Part shown: one piece after another, positions 17,331 through 27,576 of the stretch
Layout: every line of letters starts with the position of its first letter
Position numbering within the stretch: position 1 is the stretch's first letter
NCBI RefSeq assembly: GCF_019511605.1
Contig: NZ_JAEUAV010000010.1
Coordinates: 1 to 64,000, forward strand
Length of the DNA stretch: 64,000 nucleotides
Direction: 5' to 3'
Source: Paraburkholderia phenoliruptrix
GTDB taxonomy: Bacteria > Pseudomonadota > Gammaproteobacteria > Burkholderiales > Burkholderiaceae
Program-made: the position numbers and the translations under genes
Notes under the pieces: generated by a model
Told to the model about the DNA's origin: nothing
Database searches by the model: none
The model's input: only the letters and a program-made list of their open reading frames with translations

Positions 17331-19451
17331 ATGAACGATTTCAAATATTTGCTCGAGCCGCGATCCATCGCGGTGGTTGGGGTTTCGGACGACGCGGGCC
17401 GTCCGGGTTCGCAGGCTGTCCGCGCACTTGTCAGCAACGGATACCAGGGACAGATTTATCCGGTGAACCCAAAATATGCGGAGTTCGACGGCCTCAAGTG
17501 CTACGGTGCTGTCACCGACATTGATGCGCAGATAGACTTGGTCGTGATCGGTGTGCCGGCTAAAGGCGTCATTCCGGTCCTCAAAGCGTGTGCGGAGAAG
17601 TCAGTTCCTTACGTTGTGGTTCTGAGCGGGGGCTTCCGCGAGAGTGGCCCCGAGGGTGTCCAGCGAGAGCGCGAAATGCTGGAAGTCGCCAGAGCGGCTG
17701 CAATTCGCATCATCGGTCCGAACTGTCTCGGCTTTGCAAACATCCACTCACGGGTGTTCGCTGCGTTCGGAAGCATCACGCGTGAACCGAAGCTGAAGAA
17801 GGGAGGGGTGTCCCTCGTCACCCAGAGCGGAGGGTTCGGCTACAGTCTCGCGCTCGCATGCGCTGACGCGGACATCGGATTTCGGCATGTCATCGCCACC
17901 GGCAACGAGACGGACGTCGACACGGTGCAATTGATCGACGCGTTGCTGGGCGATAACGGAACCGAAATCATCCTCGCGTACATCGAAGGTACGAAGGATG
18001 GCCGTTCGTTGCTCGATGTCGGCAAACGCGCGCTCGCGGCCGGCAAGCCGATTCTTCTCTGGAAAGGTGGGGTCACGGAAGAGGGCGCGCGCGCAGCCGC
18101 TTCGCATACCGCCAGTATGACCGGCAACTATGACTTCTATCGTGCACTCTTCAAGCAGACCGGCATCGTCGAAGTCACGGAGATTCACGAGGCCGTCGAT
18201 TTCGTGAAGGCTTTCGCGGCAAAGAAATATCCGGCCAACAGCGGAATGGCCGTCATGGGCGTATCGGGCGGATCGGCCATCGTTTTTGCTGATGCAGGTG
18301 AACCCGCGGGGCTTCACCTCGCGAATCTTGCAGAACAAACGGAAAGGCGGCTCGCGGAGGTCGTGCCGAATATCGGAGCGGTGCACAATCCGATCGACCT
18401 GACAGCCGGCTATTTTTCCGCAAGCAATCGTGACAAGCTTCGCACGGCGATTGAGGTGTCACTTGCCGATCCAGGCGTGGACGCCCTTTGCGTAAATCTG
18501 GCGACGACCGGGAGCGTCGGGAGCACCGCTGCTGCCGAAGTGATCGCCAATGTTGCAAAAGACTCGACCAAGCCTGTCTGTGTATTCTCGTCAGCACCTC
18601 GCGATCAGATTGTCGATGCCAGCAGACTGCTGAGCGCAGCAGCGGTGCCGCTCTTCCCGTCGCCGTCGCGTGCGGCCAAAGCGCTCGCGGTGCTTGTCCG
18701 CTACGGTGCCGCCCGACGCCGGTCCACCATTTCCGACGATGGGGCATCAAGCGCCGCACCATCGTCGAAAGACACCCTGTCGCGCTGGGCCGGCAAATTG
18801 TCCGAAGCGCAATCCAAGGATATTCTTTCGCGAGCGGGCATCCCTGTTACGCACGATGTGCTGTTGAGCGCTACAGGCGACAGCTTGCCGGATCGATTGC
18901 CATGGCCCGTCGTCGTGAAAATCGTATCGCCCGATATCGCACACAAGACCGAAATCGGTGGCGTCAAGGTTGGAGTTCGTGACCAAAAAGAACTCGCGTC
19001 GGCAATCGCCGAGGTCCGTGCGAACGCGCAGTCTCATGCGCCCGATGCGCAAATCGAAGGCGTCATGGTGTCGCAGATGGTCGAGAACGGTTTCGAACTC
19101 ATCGCGGGTGTAGTGAACGACGAAGTATTCGGGCCTGTCGTGGTGGTCGGAGCAGGCGGGATTTACGCGGAGTTGATGCGGGACTCGTCCTGCCGCCTCG
19201 CGCCATTCGATGAAGACGTCGCGCGACAGATGCTCGACGAGCTGAGATGCCGGCCGATTCTGGACGGAGCGAGAGGCAAACCGGCACTCGATGTCGATGC
19301 TGCAGCCAAAGCGCTGGCAGCGCTTTCCCGGTTTGCATGGGAGCACCGCGATGCTGTTTCCGAGATCGACGTCAATCCACTGTTCATACTGCCGCAAGGC
19401 GTACTGGCGGCCGACGCGCTGATCGTGCCGGTGCGCTTCCCGGGCCATTGA
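17331..19451 (+). CDS. NDP-forming acyl-CoA synthetase
   Basis: This 706-residue ligase activates a carboxylic acid to its CoA thioester with ATP or GTP, releasing NDP and phosphate. The order is CoA-binding Rossmann domain (RSIAVVGVSDDAGRPGSQAV), succinyl-CoA-ligase-like domains with GPNCLGFAN and the phospho-histidine loop AASHTASMTGN, then a C-terminal ATP-grasp domain (PVVVKIVSPDIAHKTEIGG). ATG 17331 starts at the conserved NDFKYLLEPRSIAV block; an upstream frame to 17244 lacks similarity. It heads a tight operon with a reductase and two enoyl-CoA hydratases, so it probably catalyses the entry reaction of the pathway. The substrate is unknown. Confidence 0.9.
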   Translation: MNDFKYLLEPRSIAVVGVSDDAGRPGSQAVRALVSNGYQGQIYPVNPKYAEFDGLKCYGAVTDIDAQIDLVVIGVPAKGVIPVLKACAEKSVPYVVVLSGGFRESGPEGVQREREMLEVARAAAIRIIGPNCLGFANIHSRVFAAFGSITREPKLKKGGVSLVTQSGGFGYSLALACADADIGFRHVIATGNETDVDTVQLIDALLGDNGTEIILAYIEGTKDGRSLLDVGKRALAAGKPILLWKGGVTEEGARAAASHTASMTGNYDFYRALFKQTGIVEVTEIHEAVDFVKAFAAKKYPANSGMAVMGVSGGSAIVFADAGEPAGLHLANLAEQTERRLAEVVPNIGAVHNPIDLTAGYFSASNRDKLRTAIEVSLADPGVDALCVNLATTGSVGSTAAAEVIANVAKDSTKPVCVFSSAPRDQIVDASRLLSAAAVPLFPSPSRAAKALAVLVRYGAARRRSTISDDGASSAAPSSKDTLSRWAGKLSEAQSKDILSRAGIPVTHDVLLSATGDSLPDRLPWPVVVKIVSPDIAHKTEIGGVKVGVRDQKELASAIAEVRANAQSHAPDAQIEGVMVSQMVENGFELIAGVVNDEVFGPVVVVGAGGIYAELMRDSSCRLAPFDEDVARQMLDELRCRPILDGARGKPALDVDAAAKALAALSRFAWEHRDAVSEIDVNPLFILPQGVLAADALIVPVRFPGH

Positions 19452-19463
19452 AGGGGGGCCACC

Positions 19464-20528
19464 GTGAACCTACCGGCAGATTCTTTCATGAGCGATGAAG
19501 CCGTGCGCGCTGAGCGTCACACAGTCACGTTCCAGCCGCTCGGCCGGACGCTCGAAGTGCGCCGTGGAGAGAAGATCCTCGCGGCCGCGCTGGCAGCAAA
19601 TTTCCCGCTTCCCTATAGCTGCCAAAGCGGCATTTGCGGCTCCTGCAAGGCGAAGGTAACGACGGGGGCGTGCGAGCATGGCAATGCACGGCTCGCCGGC
19701 CTCTCGGAGGCTGAGGCTGAGCAGGGCTATGTATTGCTCTGTCAGGCAACGCCGGCATCCAATGTGACGGTCGAATGCCCGACCGTTCCGTCAGTCGATG
19801 GCTATCCGGTCAGGAAGACGCCGTGCCGCGTTGCAGCGCTGGACCGCCTCGCCGACGACGTCATGCGTATCCGTCTCAAACTGCCCGCGAATCTGCAATT
19901 CAAGTTCCTTCCTGGCCAGTACATCGACCTACTGATTCCCGGTGGAGTCAGGCGCAGTTTGTCGATAGCGAACTCGCCAGATGACGAAGGCTTCATTGAA
20001 CTGCATCTTCGCAACTATGGCGGACCTCTCAGTACCTTCGTGTTCGGCAAGATGAAGGAGAACGACCTCGTTCGACTGGAGGGACCGTTTGGTACGTTCT
20101 TCATTCGCGACACTTCCGACAAGCCAATGATTCTTCTGGCAAGCGGCACCGGGTTCGCGCCCGTCAAGTCGATCATCGAGCACGAACTGAGAAAGCGGAG
20201 CGGACGCCAGATGACTTTGTTCTGGGGTGGCCGGCGACCGCACGACCTGTACTTCGATTCGCTCGCGCGATCCTGGGCCCGGCATGGCGTCGACTACATT
20301 CCGGTCGTATCCGATGCTCGGTCGGAAGACGAATGGGAAGGTCGTACGGGATTCGTTCACGAAGCGGTAATGAGGGACTTCGCAGACCTCTCGTCGTATC
20401 AGGTCTACGCATGCGGGGCGCCGGTAGTCGTGCTGTCGGCCAGGCGCGATTTCACCGAGCGATGTGGTTTGCCCACGCACGAATTTTTCTCTGACGTTTT
20501 CGTGTCTGGCGCAGCGTCGTCTGCGTGA
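19464..20528 (+). CDS. [2Fe-2S] ferredoxin / FAD / NAD(P)H oxidoreductase
   Basis: This 354-residue electron-transfer protein resembles oxygenase reductases and AscD/CDP-6-deoxyhexulose reductase. The N-terminal plant-type ferredoxin has ligands C53, C58, C61 and C93. A ferredoxin-reductase module follows, with RRSLSIANSP for FAD and LLASGTGFAPVKSI plus YACGAPVVV for NAD(P)H. GTG 19464 follows AAGGGGGG and sits 12 bp after the CoA ligase. It should feed electrons to an oxygenase or other redox enzyme, but none is adjacent; the rubredoxin at 34545 and the cupin are the only hints. Confidence 0.88.
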   Translation: MNLPADSFMSDEAVRAERHTVTFQPLGRTLEVRRGEKILAAALAANFPLPYSCQSGICGSCKAKVTTGACEHGNARLAGLSEAEAEQGYVLLCQATPASNVTVECPTVPSVDGYPVRKTPCRVAALDRLADDVMRIRLKLPANLQFKFLPGQYIDLLIPGGVRRSLSIANSPDDEGFIELHLRNYGGPLSTFVFGKMKENDLVRLEGPFGTFFIRDTSDKPMILLASGTGFAPVKSIIEHELRKRSGRQMTLFWGGRRPHDLYFDSLARSWARHGVDYIPVVSDARSEDEWEGRTGFVHEAVMRDFADLSSYQVYACGAPVVVLSARRDFTERCGLPTHEFFSDVFVSGAASSA

Positions 20529-20558
20529 TCACGCAAAAAAAATGCATCGGGAGTTGGC

Positions 20559-21287
20559 ATGTCGTTTGACGGGTTGCAAATTGGAAAGCGAGATTCGCAA
20601 TTGTGGATCGAGATCGATCGCGCCGAGAAAGCCAATGCCATGACAGTCGCCATGATGGAAGCGATGACTTCCGCAATCGTCGACGCCGCGGCTGACGGGC
20701 GAACGCAGGCGATCGTTCTGACAGCGAAGGGCGAGAAGCTATTCTGTGCGGGCGTGGATGTGCGTGAGAGGTCGCCAGATGGCGACGCTGCACGCCAGCG
20801 GGAGAGGCGTTCTCATGCGCTGGCTGCACTGCAGGATTCGGTGATGACCACGCCGGTTCCCGTCGTCGTTGCGCTGAACGGGCTTGCTGTCGGTGCTGGC
20901 GCCATGCTCGCGCTGATGGCGGATGGATGTGTCGCCGTTGAAGGAGCCGCGCTTTCTCTTCCGGAAATCGACATCGGAATTGCCACGTTTTCCGGTGCAA
21001 ACATCCTCATGGTACTCGGCGGTCGCGCGCTCGCCGCAGACCTGGTACAGAGCGGACGAAGGCTTCCCGTTGCGGACGCGCTCGATCGTGGGCTCATCAG
21101 CGCGGTGGTCGCCAGGCCCGCGCTGGAACAAGCGGCCACGACGATTGCGGAGACTCTGGGATCCAAAAACCGCGCGGCCTTTGCGGACAACAAGCACTGG
21201 ATCAATCGGGGACTGTGCTCCGCGCTCAAGGAGGCCCGCGAGGAGCACGCACGGCATCGGGGCAAGCTGCAGGCGGCTGGAAAGTGA
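20559..21287 (+). CDS. Enoyl-CoA hydratase/isomerase (copy 1)
   Basis: This 242-residue crotonase-fold protein has the oxyanion-hole segment KLFCAGVDV and the second active-site region ALNGLAVGAGAMLALMADG. ALSLPEIDIGI holds a glutamate in the usual catalytic area. It could hydrate, isomerise or cleave an acyl-CoA ring or chain. GGGAG precedes ATG 20559. It is the third gene of the operon that starts with the CoA ligase. Confidence 0.88.
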   Translation: MSFDGLQIGKRDSQLWIEIDRAEKANAMTVAMMEAMTSAIVDAAADGRTQAIVLTAKGEKLFCAGVDVRERSPDGDAARQRERRSHALAALQDSVMTTPVPVVVALNGLAVGAGAMLALMADGCVAVEGAALSLPEIDIGIATFSGANILMVLGGRALAADLVQSGRRLPVADALDRGLISAVVARPALEQAATTIAETLGSKNRAAFADNKHWINRGLCSALKEAREEHARHRGKLQAAGK

Positions 21288-21337
21288 CGCGGCTGGCGAG
21301 TGGCAGAAGATGATCGCGAATCTATTCGGAGAGGGAC

Positions 21338-22126
21338 GTGGCGGATCTTGAAATCAGCAGGATGGGTCGAGTAGTGGTTGCTACGCTGAATCGGCCGGAA
21401 AAAAAGAATGCGTTGAGCGAAGACATGCTCAATTTACTGCGCAACGAGCTGAAGCGTGCAAACGACGACGATGACGTGGGGTGCTTCGTGCTGACAGGCG
21501 CGGGGGATGCGTTCTGCTCAGGCGGGGACCTTGGACGTCGAGCCGCTGAAGGAAGCGATCCCACTCCGCTTGAGCGAAAACACAGGCTGCAACGCGTGAC
21601 GCACAAGGTCGCGTTGGCGGTAGAGGAATTCGAGAAGCCGCTGATCGCAGCGGTAAACGGTGCGGCTGTGGGCGCGGGCATGGATCTGTCGCTCATGTGC
21701 GATATCCGTTTTGCCGCCCGATCGGCCCGGTTCGCAGAGGCATACATTCGCGTCGGCCTGATCCCGGGCAACGGCGGCTGCTATTTCCTCCCCAGACTGG
21801 TCGGTCCCGCCAAAGCGCTGGAACTCATGTGGACCGGCGACTTCATCGATGCAGACGAGGCGCACCGGCTGGGCATCGTCAACCGCATCACGCCCGATGA
21901 AAACCTTCAGGACGAAACGTTGGCATTCGCGACCCGTCTGGCAGAGGGGCCACCTGTCCAGACACGCGACATCAAGCGCCTGATGTACCAGTCAATGCGT
22001 ACCGACCTTCGTACGAGCCTTGAGACTACGTCCGCCCTGATGGCGGTCGTTCAGTCGACCACCGACTACCGGGAAGCTATCACGGCGTACAAGGAGAAGC
22101 GCAGAGGCGCATTCAAGGGACGATAG
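21338..22126 (+). CDS. Enoyl-CoA hydratase/isomerase (copy 2)
   Basis: This 262-residue crotonase-fold protein shows GDAFCSGGDLG for the first oxyanion loop, AVNGAAVGAGMDLSLMCDIR for the second, and FAEAYIRVGLIPGNGG, where glutamate or asparagine residues act in hydratases. GTG 21338 follows GGAGAGGGA. It is the last gene of the CoA-ligase operon. It is clearly different from copy 1, so the two probably act at successive steps. Confidence 0.9.
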   Translation: MADLEISRMGRVVVATLNRPEKKNALSEDMLNLLRNELKRANDDDDVGCFVLTGAGDAFCSGGDLGRRAAEGSDPTPLERKHRLQRVTHKVALAVEEFEKPLIAAVNGAAVGAGMDLSLMCDIRFAARSARFAEAYIRVGLIPGNGGCYFLPRLVGPAKALELMWTGDFIDADEAHRLGIVNRITPDENLQDETLAFATRLAEGPPVQTRDIKRLMYQSMRTDLRTSLETTSALMAVVQSTTDYREAITAYKEKRRGAFKGR

Positions 22127-22572
22127 CGGCCGTTCGGCGGCACATCGTCTGGCCGGAAGCAAACTTCGACCTAAGCAGAACAGATCATGCAACACATCGT
22201 GCGCTCGTTGAGATGGAACATCGACAAGTGGTTCGGTCCGGCCTGCGGCGATCGAATAATCGTGACGAGAGCGCGGAGTGCGAGGCGGGGCGTGAGGTGC
22301 GTTTGTATTCGCGAGAAAGACGCGGACCGGGAAATTGCGCTCTTCCTGTTCCGACATCTCGACGGCTCCTGGAGCGTTTCGCCTCCATCCCGGCACCAAC
22401 CTTCATTGGCGTTCGGGTTGCAGGCGTCAGGCGATAGCGACTGAGCGGGCGCGGGAATCGATGTACGAGGGCCGATATGGGTCTTCAAAAAAGTGAAGAC
22501 GTGTTGACTGAAGGCTGGTGACGATGACGTCGACGCCTTCGTAGCATGGCTTGTCAAAATAGGACACGCGAT
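22127..22572. other. Intergenic, 446 bp, with a palindrome before the tcuA-like gene
   Basis: No convincing gene is present; open frames on both strands lack recognisable motifs. GTCTTCA (22481-22487) and TGAAGAC (22494-22500) form an inverted repeat. It is followed by a TTGACT hexamer (22504-22509), which together could be an operator and -35 box for the tcuA-like gene. This repeat does not fit the island motif. Confidence 0.45.
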
Positions 22573-23982
22573 ATGTTAGACGTTCTTGTGATCGGAGGAG
22601 GCAACGCCGCACTCTGCGCCGCGATCATGGCGCGTGAGGCGGGTGCCAGCGTACTGCTGCTGGAGGCTGCTCCGCGCGAATGGCGCGGCGGTAATTCGCA
22701 GCACACGCGCAACCTCCGCTGTATGCACGACGGGCCGCAGGACGTGCTCGTCGACGCCTATCCCGAGGAAGAGTTCTGGCAGGACCTGCTGAAGGTAACC
22801 GGTGGCAACACCAACGAGGAACTCGCCCGTATCGCCATTCGCGCGTCGTCTCACTGTCGCGACTGGATGAGAAAGCACGGTGTGCATTTCCAGCCGCCGC
22901 TGTCGGGCGCCCTACATGTCGCCCGTACCAACGCCTTTTTCATGGGCGGCGGGAAGGCGCTCGTCAACGCTTACTATCGCAGCGCTGAGGCGCTCGGTGT
23001 GGGTATACGTTATAACGCCCCGGTCGATTCGATCGAGCTGGATGGAACCCGCTTTGTCGCGGCAAAGGTCGGCAATGAGCGCATCGAGGCGAAGAGCTGT
23101 GTGCTTGCCGCTGGCGGTTTTGAATCGAATCGCGAATGGCTGCGCGAGGCGTGGGGCCAGGTGGATGGAGTCTGGGTCGCAGACAACTTTCTGATCCGCG
23201 GTACACGTTTCAATCAAGGCACGTTGCTGAAGTACATGATCGACGCCGGCGCGGATGCTGTCGGTGATCCGTCCCAGTCGCATTGTGTGGCAATCGATGC
23301 GCGCGCTCCGCTCTACGACGGTGGAATTTGCACGCGTGTCGACTGTGTTTCGCTGGGTGTGGTGCTCAACCGAGAAGGCAGGCGGTTCTACGACGAGGGC
23401 GAAGACTTCTGGCCCAAGCGCTATGCAATCTGGGGCCGCCTCGTTGCGCAGCAACCAGGGCAGATCGCGTATTCGATCATCGACTCCAAAGCGATCGGTC
23501 GGTTCATGCCTCCCGTGTTTCCGGGTACCAAAGCAAACTCGCTTCGGGAGCTGGCGTCAGCCCTCGGCTTCAGCGAAACCCCGTTCCTCGAGACCATCCG
23601 CGCCTACAACCAGTCTTGTCAGCCCGGTACATTCAATCATGCCGTGCTCGACAACTGCCATACCATTGGACTGAACCCGCCAAAGACGCACTGGGCGCAA
23701 CCTTTGGACAGGGCGCCTTTCTACGCATACGCATTGCGTCCGGGCATCACGTTCACGTATCTCGGGCTAAAGGTTAATGCCGACGCCGCCGTTCACTTCG
23801 GCGGCGAGCCGTCGCGGAACCTGTTCGTTGCGGGAGAGATGATGGCGGGAAACATTCTAGGCAAGGGATATACCGCGGGCGTCGGTATGTCCATCGGTAC
23901 GGCTTTTGGCAGAATCGCCGGCACTCGGGCCGCGGCAGCGGCGCAGCAATACAGGGAAGCTACCCATCATGCAGTCGCTTGA
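22573..23982 (+). CDS. FAD-dependent tricarballylate dehydrogenase-like protein (TcuA family)
   Basis: This 469-residue flavoprotein of the fumarate reductase/succinate dehydrogenase superfamily has the FAD-binding start [17 protein letters not shown], then [23 protein letters not shown], and the C-terminal [20 protein letters not shown]. TcuA oxidises tricarballylate to cis-aconitate and passes electrons to TcuB. The next gene is TcuB-like and overlaps by 14 bp, as in the Salmonella pair. Here regulation is probably IclR or other rather than LysR-type TcuR, so the substrate may be a different polycarboxylate. ATG 22573 starts at the dinucleotide-binding motif and follows AGGA. Confidence 0.87.
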   Translation: MLDVLVIGGGNAALCAAIMAREAGASVLLLEAAPREWRGGNSQHTRNLRCMHDGPQDVLVDAYPEEEFWQDLLKVTGGNTNEELARIAIRASSHCRDWMRKHGVHFQPPLSGALHVARTNAFFMGGGKALVNAYYRSAEALGVGIRYNAPVDSIELDGTRFVAAKVGNERIEAKSCVLAAGGFESNREWLREAWGQVDGVWVADNFLIRGTRFNQGTLLKYMIDAGADAVGDPSQSHCVAIDARAPLYDGGICTRVDCVSLGVVLNREGRRFYDEGEDFWPKRYAIWGRLVAQQPGQIAYSIIDSKAIGRFMPPVFPGTKANSLRELASALGFSETPFLETIRAYNQSCQPGTFNHAVLDNCHTIGLNPPKTHWAQPLDRAPFYAYALRPGITFTYLGLKVNADAAVHFGGEPSRNLFVAGEMMAGNILGKGYTAGVGMSIGTAFGRIAGTRAAAAAQQYREATHHAVA

Positions 23983-25129
23983 AGCATTGACCCGCGAGGC
24001 CGCGGCCCTCGCCGAAAATGAAGTAGTCGCCCACACGGATTTGACCGACGCGGAGCAGGAAGTCAGTCGCATCATGCAGATCTGTAATGCTTGCCGGTAT
24101 TGCGAAGGGTTCTGCGCGGTCTTTCCGGCAATGACGCGTCGGCTCGAATTCGGCAGAGCAGACGTGCATTTCCTCTCGAATCTGTGCCACAACTGTGGTG
24201 CATGCCTGCATGCGTGCCAGTACGCGCCGCCGCACGAGTTTGCCGTCAACGTGCCGCAGGCGACGGCGAAGGTGCGCGTGAACACCTATACGGAGTATGC
24301 GTGGCCCGCTTCTTTCGGCGCGCTGTATCGGAACAATGGTACGACGGTCGCTCTGGCGCTGGCGGCTGGTCTCGCATTGTTCCTCGCGCTTGCTGCAGTG
24401 GCCGGCAAACCGCAACCCGGTAGTGCAAATTTCTACGGCGTGTTTTCGCACAATGTACTCGTCCTCATCTTCGGAACGGTCTTCATTCTGGCCGGCGTTG
24501 CGTTGTCCGTCGGTGTGCGCAAATTTTGGAAAAATGAGAGCCCCGGTGCAGTGTCGATCGGTGCTGCCGCCGACGCTACGGCCTCTGCGCTGACGCTCAG
24601 ATATCTTGGCGGTGGACACGGCGAAGGCTGTAACAACGACAGCGACAGTTATTCGCTTTCGAGGCGACGGTTTCATCATCTGACGTTCTACGGCTTCATG
24701 CTTTGTTTTGCGTCGACCTGCGTCGCCACGCTGTATCACTATCTCTTTGCTCTGGAAGCGCCTTACAGTTGGACAAGTCTTCCCGTGTTTCTCGGATCTC
24801 TCGGGGGTATGAGCCTCGTCGTCGGCTGCAGTGGTTTGCTAGTCCTCAATCTCAAGCGACATCCACTTCATGGTGACGCATCGCAAAAGGGGATGGACCG
24901 CGGGTTTATCGCGTTACTGTGGTTGACTGGTTGCTCGGGGCTGGCACTCTTGGGGATACGTGACACGGTTGCCATGCCAATCATGCTCGCCATACATCTA
25001 GGCATCGTGCTGGCTCTTTTCCTGACACTGCCCTACGGGAAGTTTGCGCATGGCATCTATCGGTCCGCCGCGTTGCTGAAGTGGGCGGTGGAAAAACGCA
25101 AGCCGTCTGCGTTGATGGTCGAGGAGTGA
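23969..25129 (+). CDS. TcuB-like 4Fe-4S membrane electron-transfer protein
   Basis: This 386-residue protein has two four-cysteine clusters near the N-terminus (C39, C42, C45, C49 and C73, C76, C79, C83). About six membrane segments follow from residue 125 on. TcuB reoxidises the FAD of TcuA and passes electrons to the quinone pool. It overlaps the end of the tcuA-like gene, which supports a working pair. ATG 23969 was chosen because it precedes the conserved LEALTREA and cysteine regions. Confidence 0.88.
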   Translation: MQSLEALTREAAALAENEVVAHTDLTDAEQEVSRIMQICNACRYCEGFCAVFPAMTRRLEFGRADVHFLSNLCHNCGACLHACQYAPPHEFAVNVPQATAKVRVNTYTEYAWPASFGALYRNNGTTVALALAAGLALFLALAAVAGKPQPGSANFYGVFSHNVLVLIFGTVFILAGVALSVGVRKFWKNESPGAVSIGAAADATASALTLRYLGGGHGEGCNNDSDSYSLSRRRFHHLTFYGFMLCFASTCVATLYHYLFALEAPYSWTSLPVFLGSLGGMSLVVGCSGLLVLNLKRHPLHGDASQKGMDRGFIALLWLTGCSGLALLGIRDTVAMPIMLAIHLGIVLALFLTLPYGKFAHGIYRSAALLKWAVEKRKPSALMVEE

Positions 25130-25150
25130 TTGCATATCAGAGCGAGCTAA

Positions 25151-25172
25151 CGCGAAGGCGCGATCCTTCGCG
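25151..25172. other. Intercistronic hairpin between tcuB-like and tctB-like genes
   Basis: CGCGAAGG (25151-25158) pairs with CCTTCGCG (25165-25172) over a six-base loop. There is no T-run, so it is more likely an RNA-processing or stability element than a terminator. Confidence 0.4.
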
Positions 25173-25322
25173 ACAAGCAGGCGAGTAGAACGCCGCATCC
25201 GGCGGGGACCGAAAGTATCAAACATAAGTCGTCGCCACCGGAATTGCATTGACGTGATGGGAGCGTTCAACCCTTGTCGGAGAGAGAAGCAGGTGTTATT
25301 GACGTTCATAGGAGGAGACACC

Positions 25323-25808
25323 ATGAACAGAGCACTGTTGCACAAGGATCTGATCGGCGGCGGACTGCTGATCGTCGTCGGAATCGCCGTGCTCGCGCAT
25401 TCCGTGACTTACCACATTGGCACACTGGTCCAGATGGGGCCGGGATTCTTTCCCTTCTTCTTGGGCCTCATTCTGGGTTTGGTCGGCTGCGGGATTGCAG
25501 TCCAAGGCTATCTTTCGGTGCGTGGTGCGGCGCAGCCTGACTCGCTCACTGCGAAAAAGAAACTGCAGCCCGAGTGGAAGGCCTGGATTCTGATTTGCAT
25601 GGGGATGGTCGCGTTTGTCGTGCTGACAAAGTACCTGGGTCTTGTTGCGGGTACGTTCGCAGTGGTCTTTATTTCGGCGCTCGGCGATCGGGGCAACAAC
25701 ATCAAATCGGCGGTTCTTCTGGCAGCGGCGATGGTCGCAGTCGCCGTGGTCGTCTTCTGGTGGGCGCTGCAGATTCAGTTGCCGTTGTTCAAGTGGGGGG
25801 CCGTATGA
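25323..25808 (+). CDS. Tripartite tricarboxylate transporter small membrane subunit (TctB family)
   Basis: This 161-residue protein has four predicted membrane segments, with the family feature QMGPGFFPFFLGLILGLVG. It forms the small integral subunit beside TctA. GGAGGAG precedes ATG 25323. It overlaps the next gene by 4 bp (ATGA). The binding protein normally encoded with it is missing here; two orphan Bug proteins elsewhere in the island could supply it. Confidence 0.88.
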   Translation: MNRALLHKDLIGGGLLIVVGIAVLAHSVTYHIGTLVQMGPGFFPFFLGLILGLVGCGIAVQGYLSVRGAAQPDSLTAKKKLQPEWKAWILICMGMVAFVVLTKYLGLVAGTFAVVFISALGDRGNNIKSAVLLAAAMVAVAVVVFWWALQIQLPLFKWGAV

Positions 25809-27367
25809 TTGCGCAAACGCTGCATGATCTCATGTATGGTTTCAGCATCGCAGCGATGCCGCAAAACCTGCTGTGGTCGTTTGTCGGTGTGCTGGTCGGC
25901 AACCTGATCGGCGTGCTTCCCGGTATGGGAGCGCTTTCGGCAATCGCCATGCTGTTGCCACTCACCTATTCGATGCATGCCGTTCCGGCGCTTCTGATGC
26001 TGGCCGGGATTTTCTACGGGTCGCAGTACGGAGGCGCACTCGGCGCGATCCTGCTGAACCTGCCTTCGCATCCGCCGCACGCCGTAACCTGCATCGACGG
26101 ATACCCGATGACGAGGCAGGGGCGTGGGGGAACGGCGTTGGGCATCACGATGGTGTCGTCATTCTTTGCGGCATCGGTCGGCATCATCGTGATGATTTTC
26201 CTGTCACCATGGCTCGTCAAGATCGCTTTCGATTTCGGCCCGACCGAGATCGTCTCCATCATGCTGCTCGGGCTTATTGCCGGGGCGACCATGTCACGAG
26301 GGTCGCGCCTCAAAGGGATCGCGATGACCGTCTTCGGTCTGTTGCTGGGGATCGTCGGCACCGACGTCAACAGCGGTATCGAACGATTCACTTTTGGCTT
26401 CGCCGAACTGTCGGACAAAGTCGAGCTCGTCGCGCTTTCAATGGGCCTTTTCGGCGTAGCCGATTTCCTAATCAACGTGAATCGGATCAGTTTCGTCGGA
26501 ACGCAGACAAAGGTGCGTCTGCGCGATATGCGGCCTTCGCGTGGGGAACTGAAGCAGGCCTTCTGGCCCATGGTGCGGGGCACTTTCGTTGGGACCCTTT
26601 TCGGGGCAATGCCGGGAACCGGGCCGACGATCACCACGTTCCTTGCCTATGCGCTCGAGAAGAAGATTGCAAAGCGACCTGAGCGCTTCGGCCACGGGGC
26701 CATCGAAGGGGTGGCCAGTCCTGAAGCGTCCACGCATGCAAAAACCCAGGTCGACTTCATTCCGACCATGACGCTGGGTATCCCGGGAGATGCGGTCATG
26801 GCCCTTCTGCTGGGCGCGTTGCTGATTCAAGGGTTTCAGCCCGGTCCTCAACTCATTACGCAGCATGCCGATCTGTTCTGGGGGCTGATTGCCAGCTTCT
26901 GGATCGGCAATGTGCTTCTCGTGGTGTTGAACGTGCCGCTCATAGGCGTCTGGGTAAAACTGTTGCAGGTGCCTTATCGCCTGATGTATCCGTCTGCGCT
27001 GTTCTTTATCGCAGTTGGTGTCTTCAGCACGAACAACAGTCTTTTCGAAGTCGGGGAAGTCCTGGTGTTCGGGATTATCGGGGCGGTTCTTCTTGCACTG
27101 GATTTCCCGGTGGCGACCATTCTGCTTGGATACGTTCTGGGGCCTATGGTCGAGGAGAACTTCCGGCGTGCACTTTTGCTGTCACGGGGCGACCTCGCAA
27201 TCTTCGTGCAACGGCCGATCAGCGCGGCGTTCGTGGCAATTTGCGCACTGATGGTCATCGGACAATGCTTTTTCGCCTGGCGTGAGCACCGGCGCAAGCA
27301 TTCGCCCGCCGCCTCGCCTGAGTTGTCGGCGCCTCCAATGTCTCGCGCTCCGCTGACCGAGGAGTGA
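25805..27367 (+). CDS. Tripartite tricarboxylate transporter large membrane subunit (TctA family)
   Basis: This 520-residue integral membrane protein has the two TctA signature segments GVLPGMGALSAIAMLLPLTY and GAMPGTGPTITTFLAYALE, and FYGSQYGGALGAILLNLP. It drives sodium- or proton-coupled import of a carboxylate delivered by a TctC-type protein. The start ATG 25805 overlaps the tctB stop. It completes a tcuA-tcuB-tctB-tctA set, which suggests import and oxidation of one polycarboxylic substrate. Confidence 0.92.
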   Translation: MIAQTLHDLMYGFSIAAMPQNLLWSFVGVLVGNLIGVLPGMGALSAIAMLLPLTYSMHAVPALLMLAGIFYGSQYGGALGAILLNLPSHPPHAVTCIDGYPMTRQGRGGTALGITMVSSFFAASVGIIVMIFLSPWLVKIAFDFGPTEIVSIMLLGLIAGATMSRGSRLKGIAMTVFGLLLGIVGTDVNSGIERFTFGFAELSDKVELVALSMGLFGVADFLINVNRISFVGTQTKVRLRDMRPSRGELKQAFWPMVRGTFVGTLFGAMPGTGPTITTFLAYALEKKIAKRPERFGHGAIEGVASPEASTHAKTQVDFIPTMTLGIPGDAVMALLLGALLIQGFQPGPQLITQHADLFWGLIASFWIGNVLLVVLNVPLIGVWVKLLQVPYRLMYPSALFFIAVGVFSTNNSLFEVGEVLVFGIIGAVLLALDFPVATILLGYVLGPMVEENFRRALLLSRGDLAIFVQRPISAAFVAICALMVIGQCFFAWREHRRKHSPAASPELSAPPMSRAPLTEE

Positions 27368-27576
27368 AACGCAAAGCGCCGCTGCCAGGTGGCGATCCGT
27401 CCGCGGCAGCAAGGTTCACTGCCGGTACGCACCGGGCGCTTTGCGACGAGCCATGTCGCCCGGCCTGCTTTCCTCGATGGTGAGCGTCGTGGCGGCCGTG
27501 ATTTGCAAAGTAGGGGCTTCGACTGCACCTGATGTACCATATGAGCGTCTTTGACCCTCGTACGGAAAGTTGCGAA

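Noticed and set aside
22187..22557. Several open frames of 70-130 codons in the gap before the tcuA-like gene
   Set aside because: They overlap one another on both strands and show no motif or ribosome site that singles one out.
27370..27448. Long-range inverted repeat CGCAAAGCGCC / GGGCGCTTTGCG after tctA
   Set aside because: The arms are about 55 bp apart with no T-run, so a terminator call is not supported; it may be a chance or structural RNA feature.
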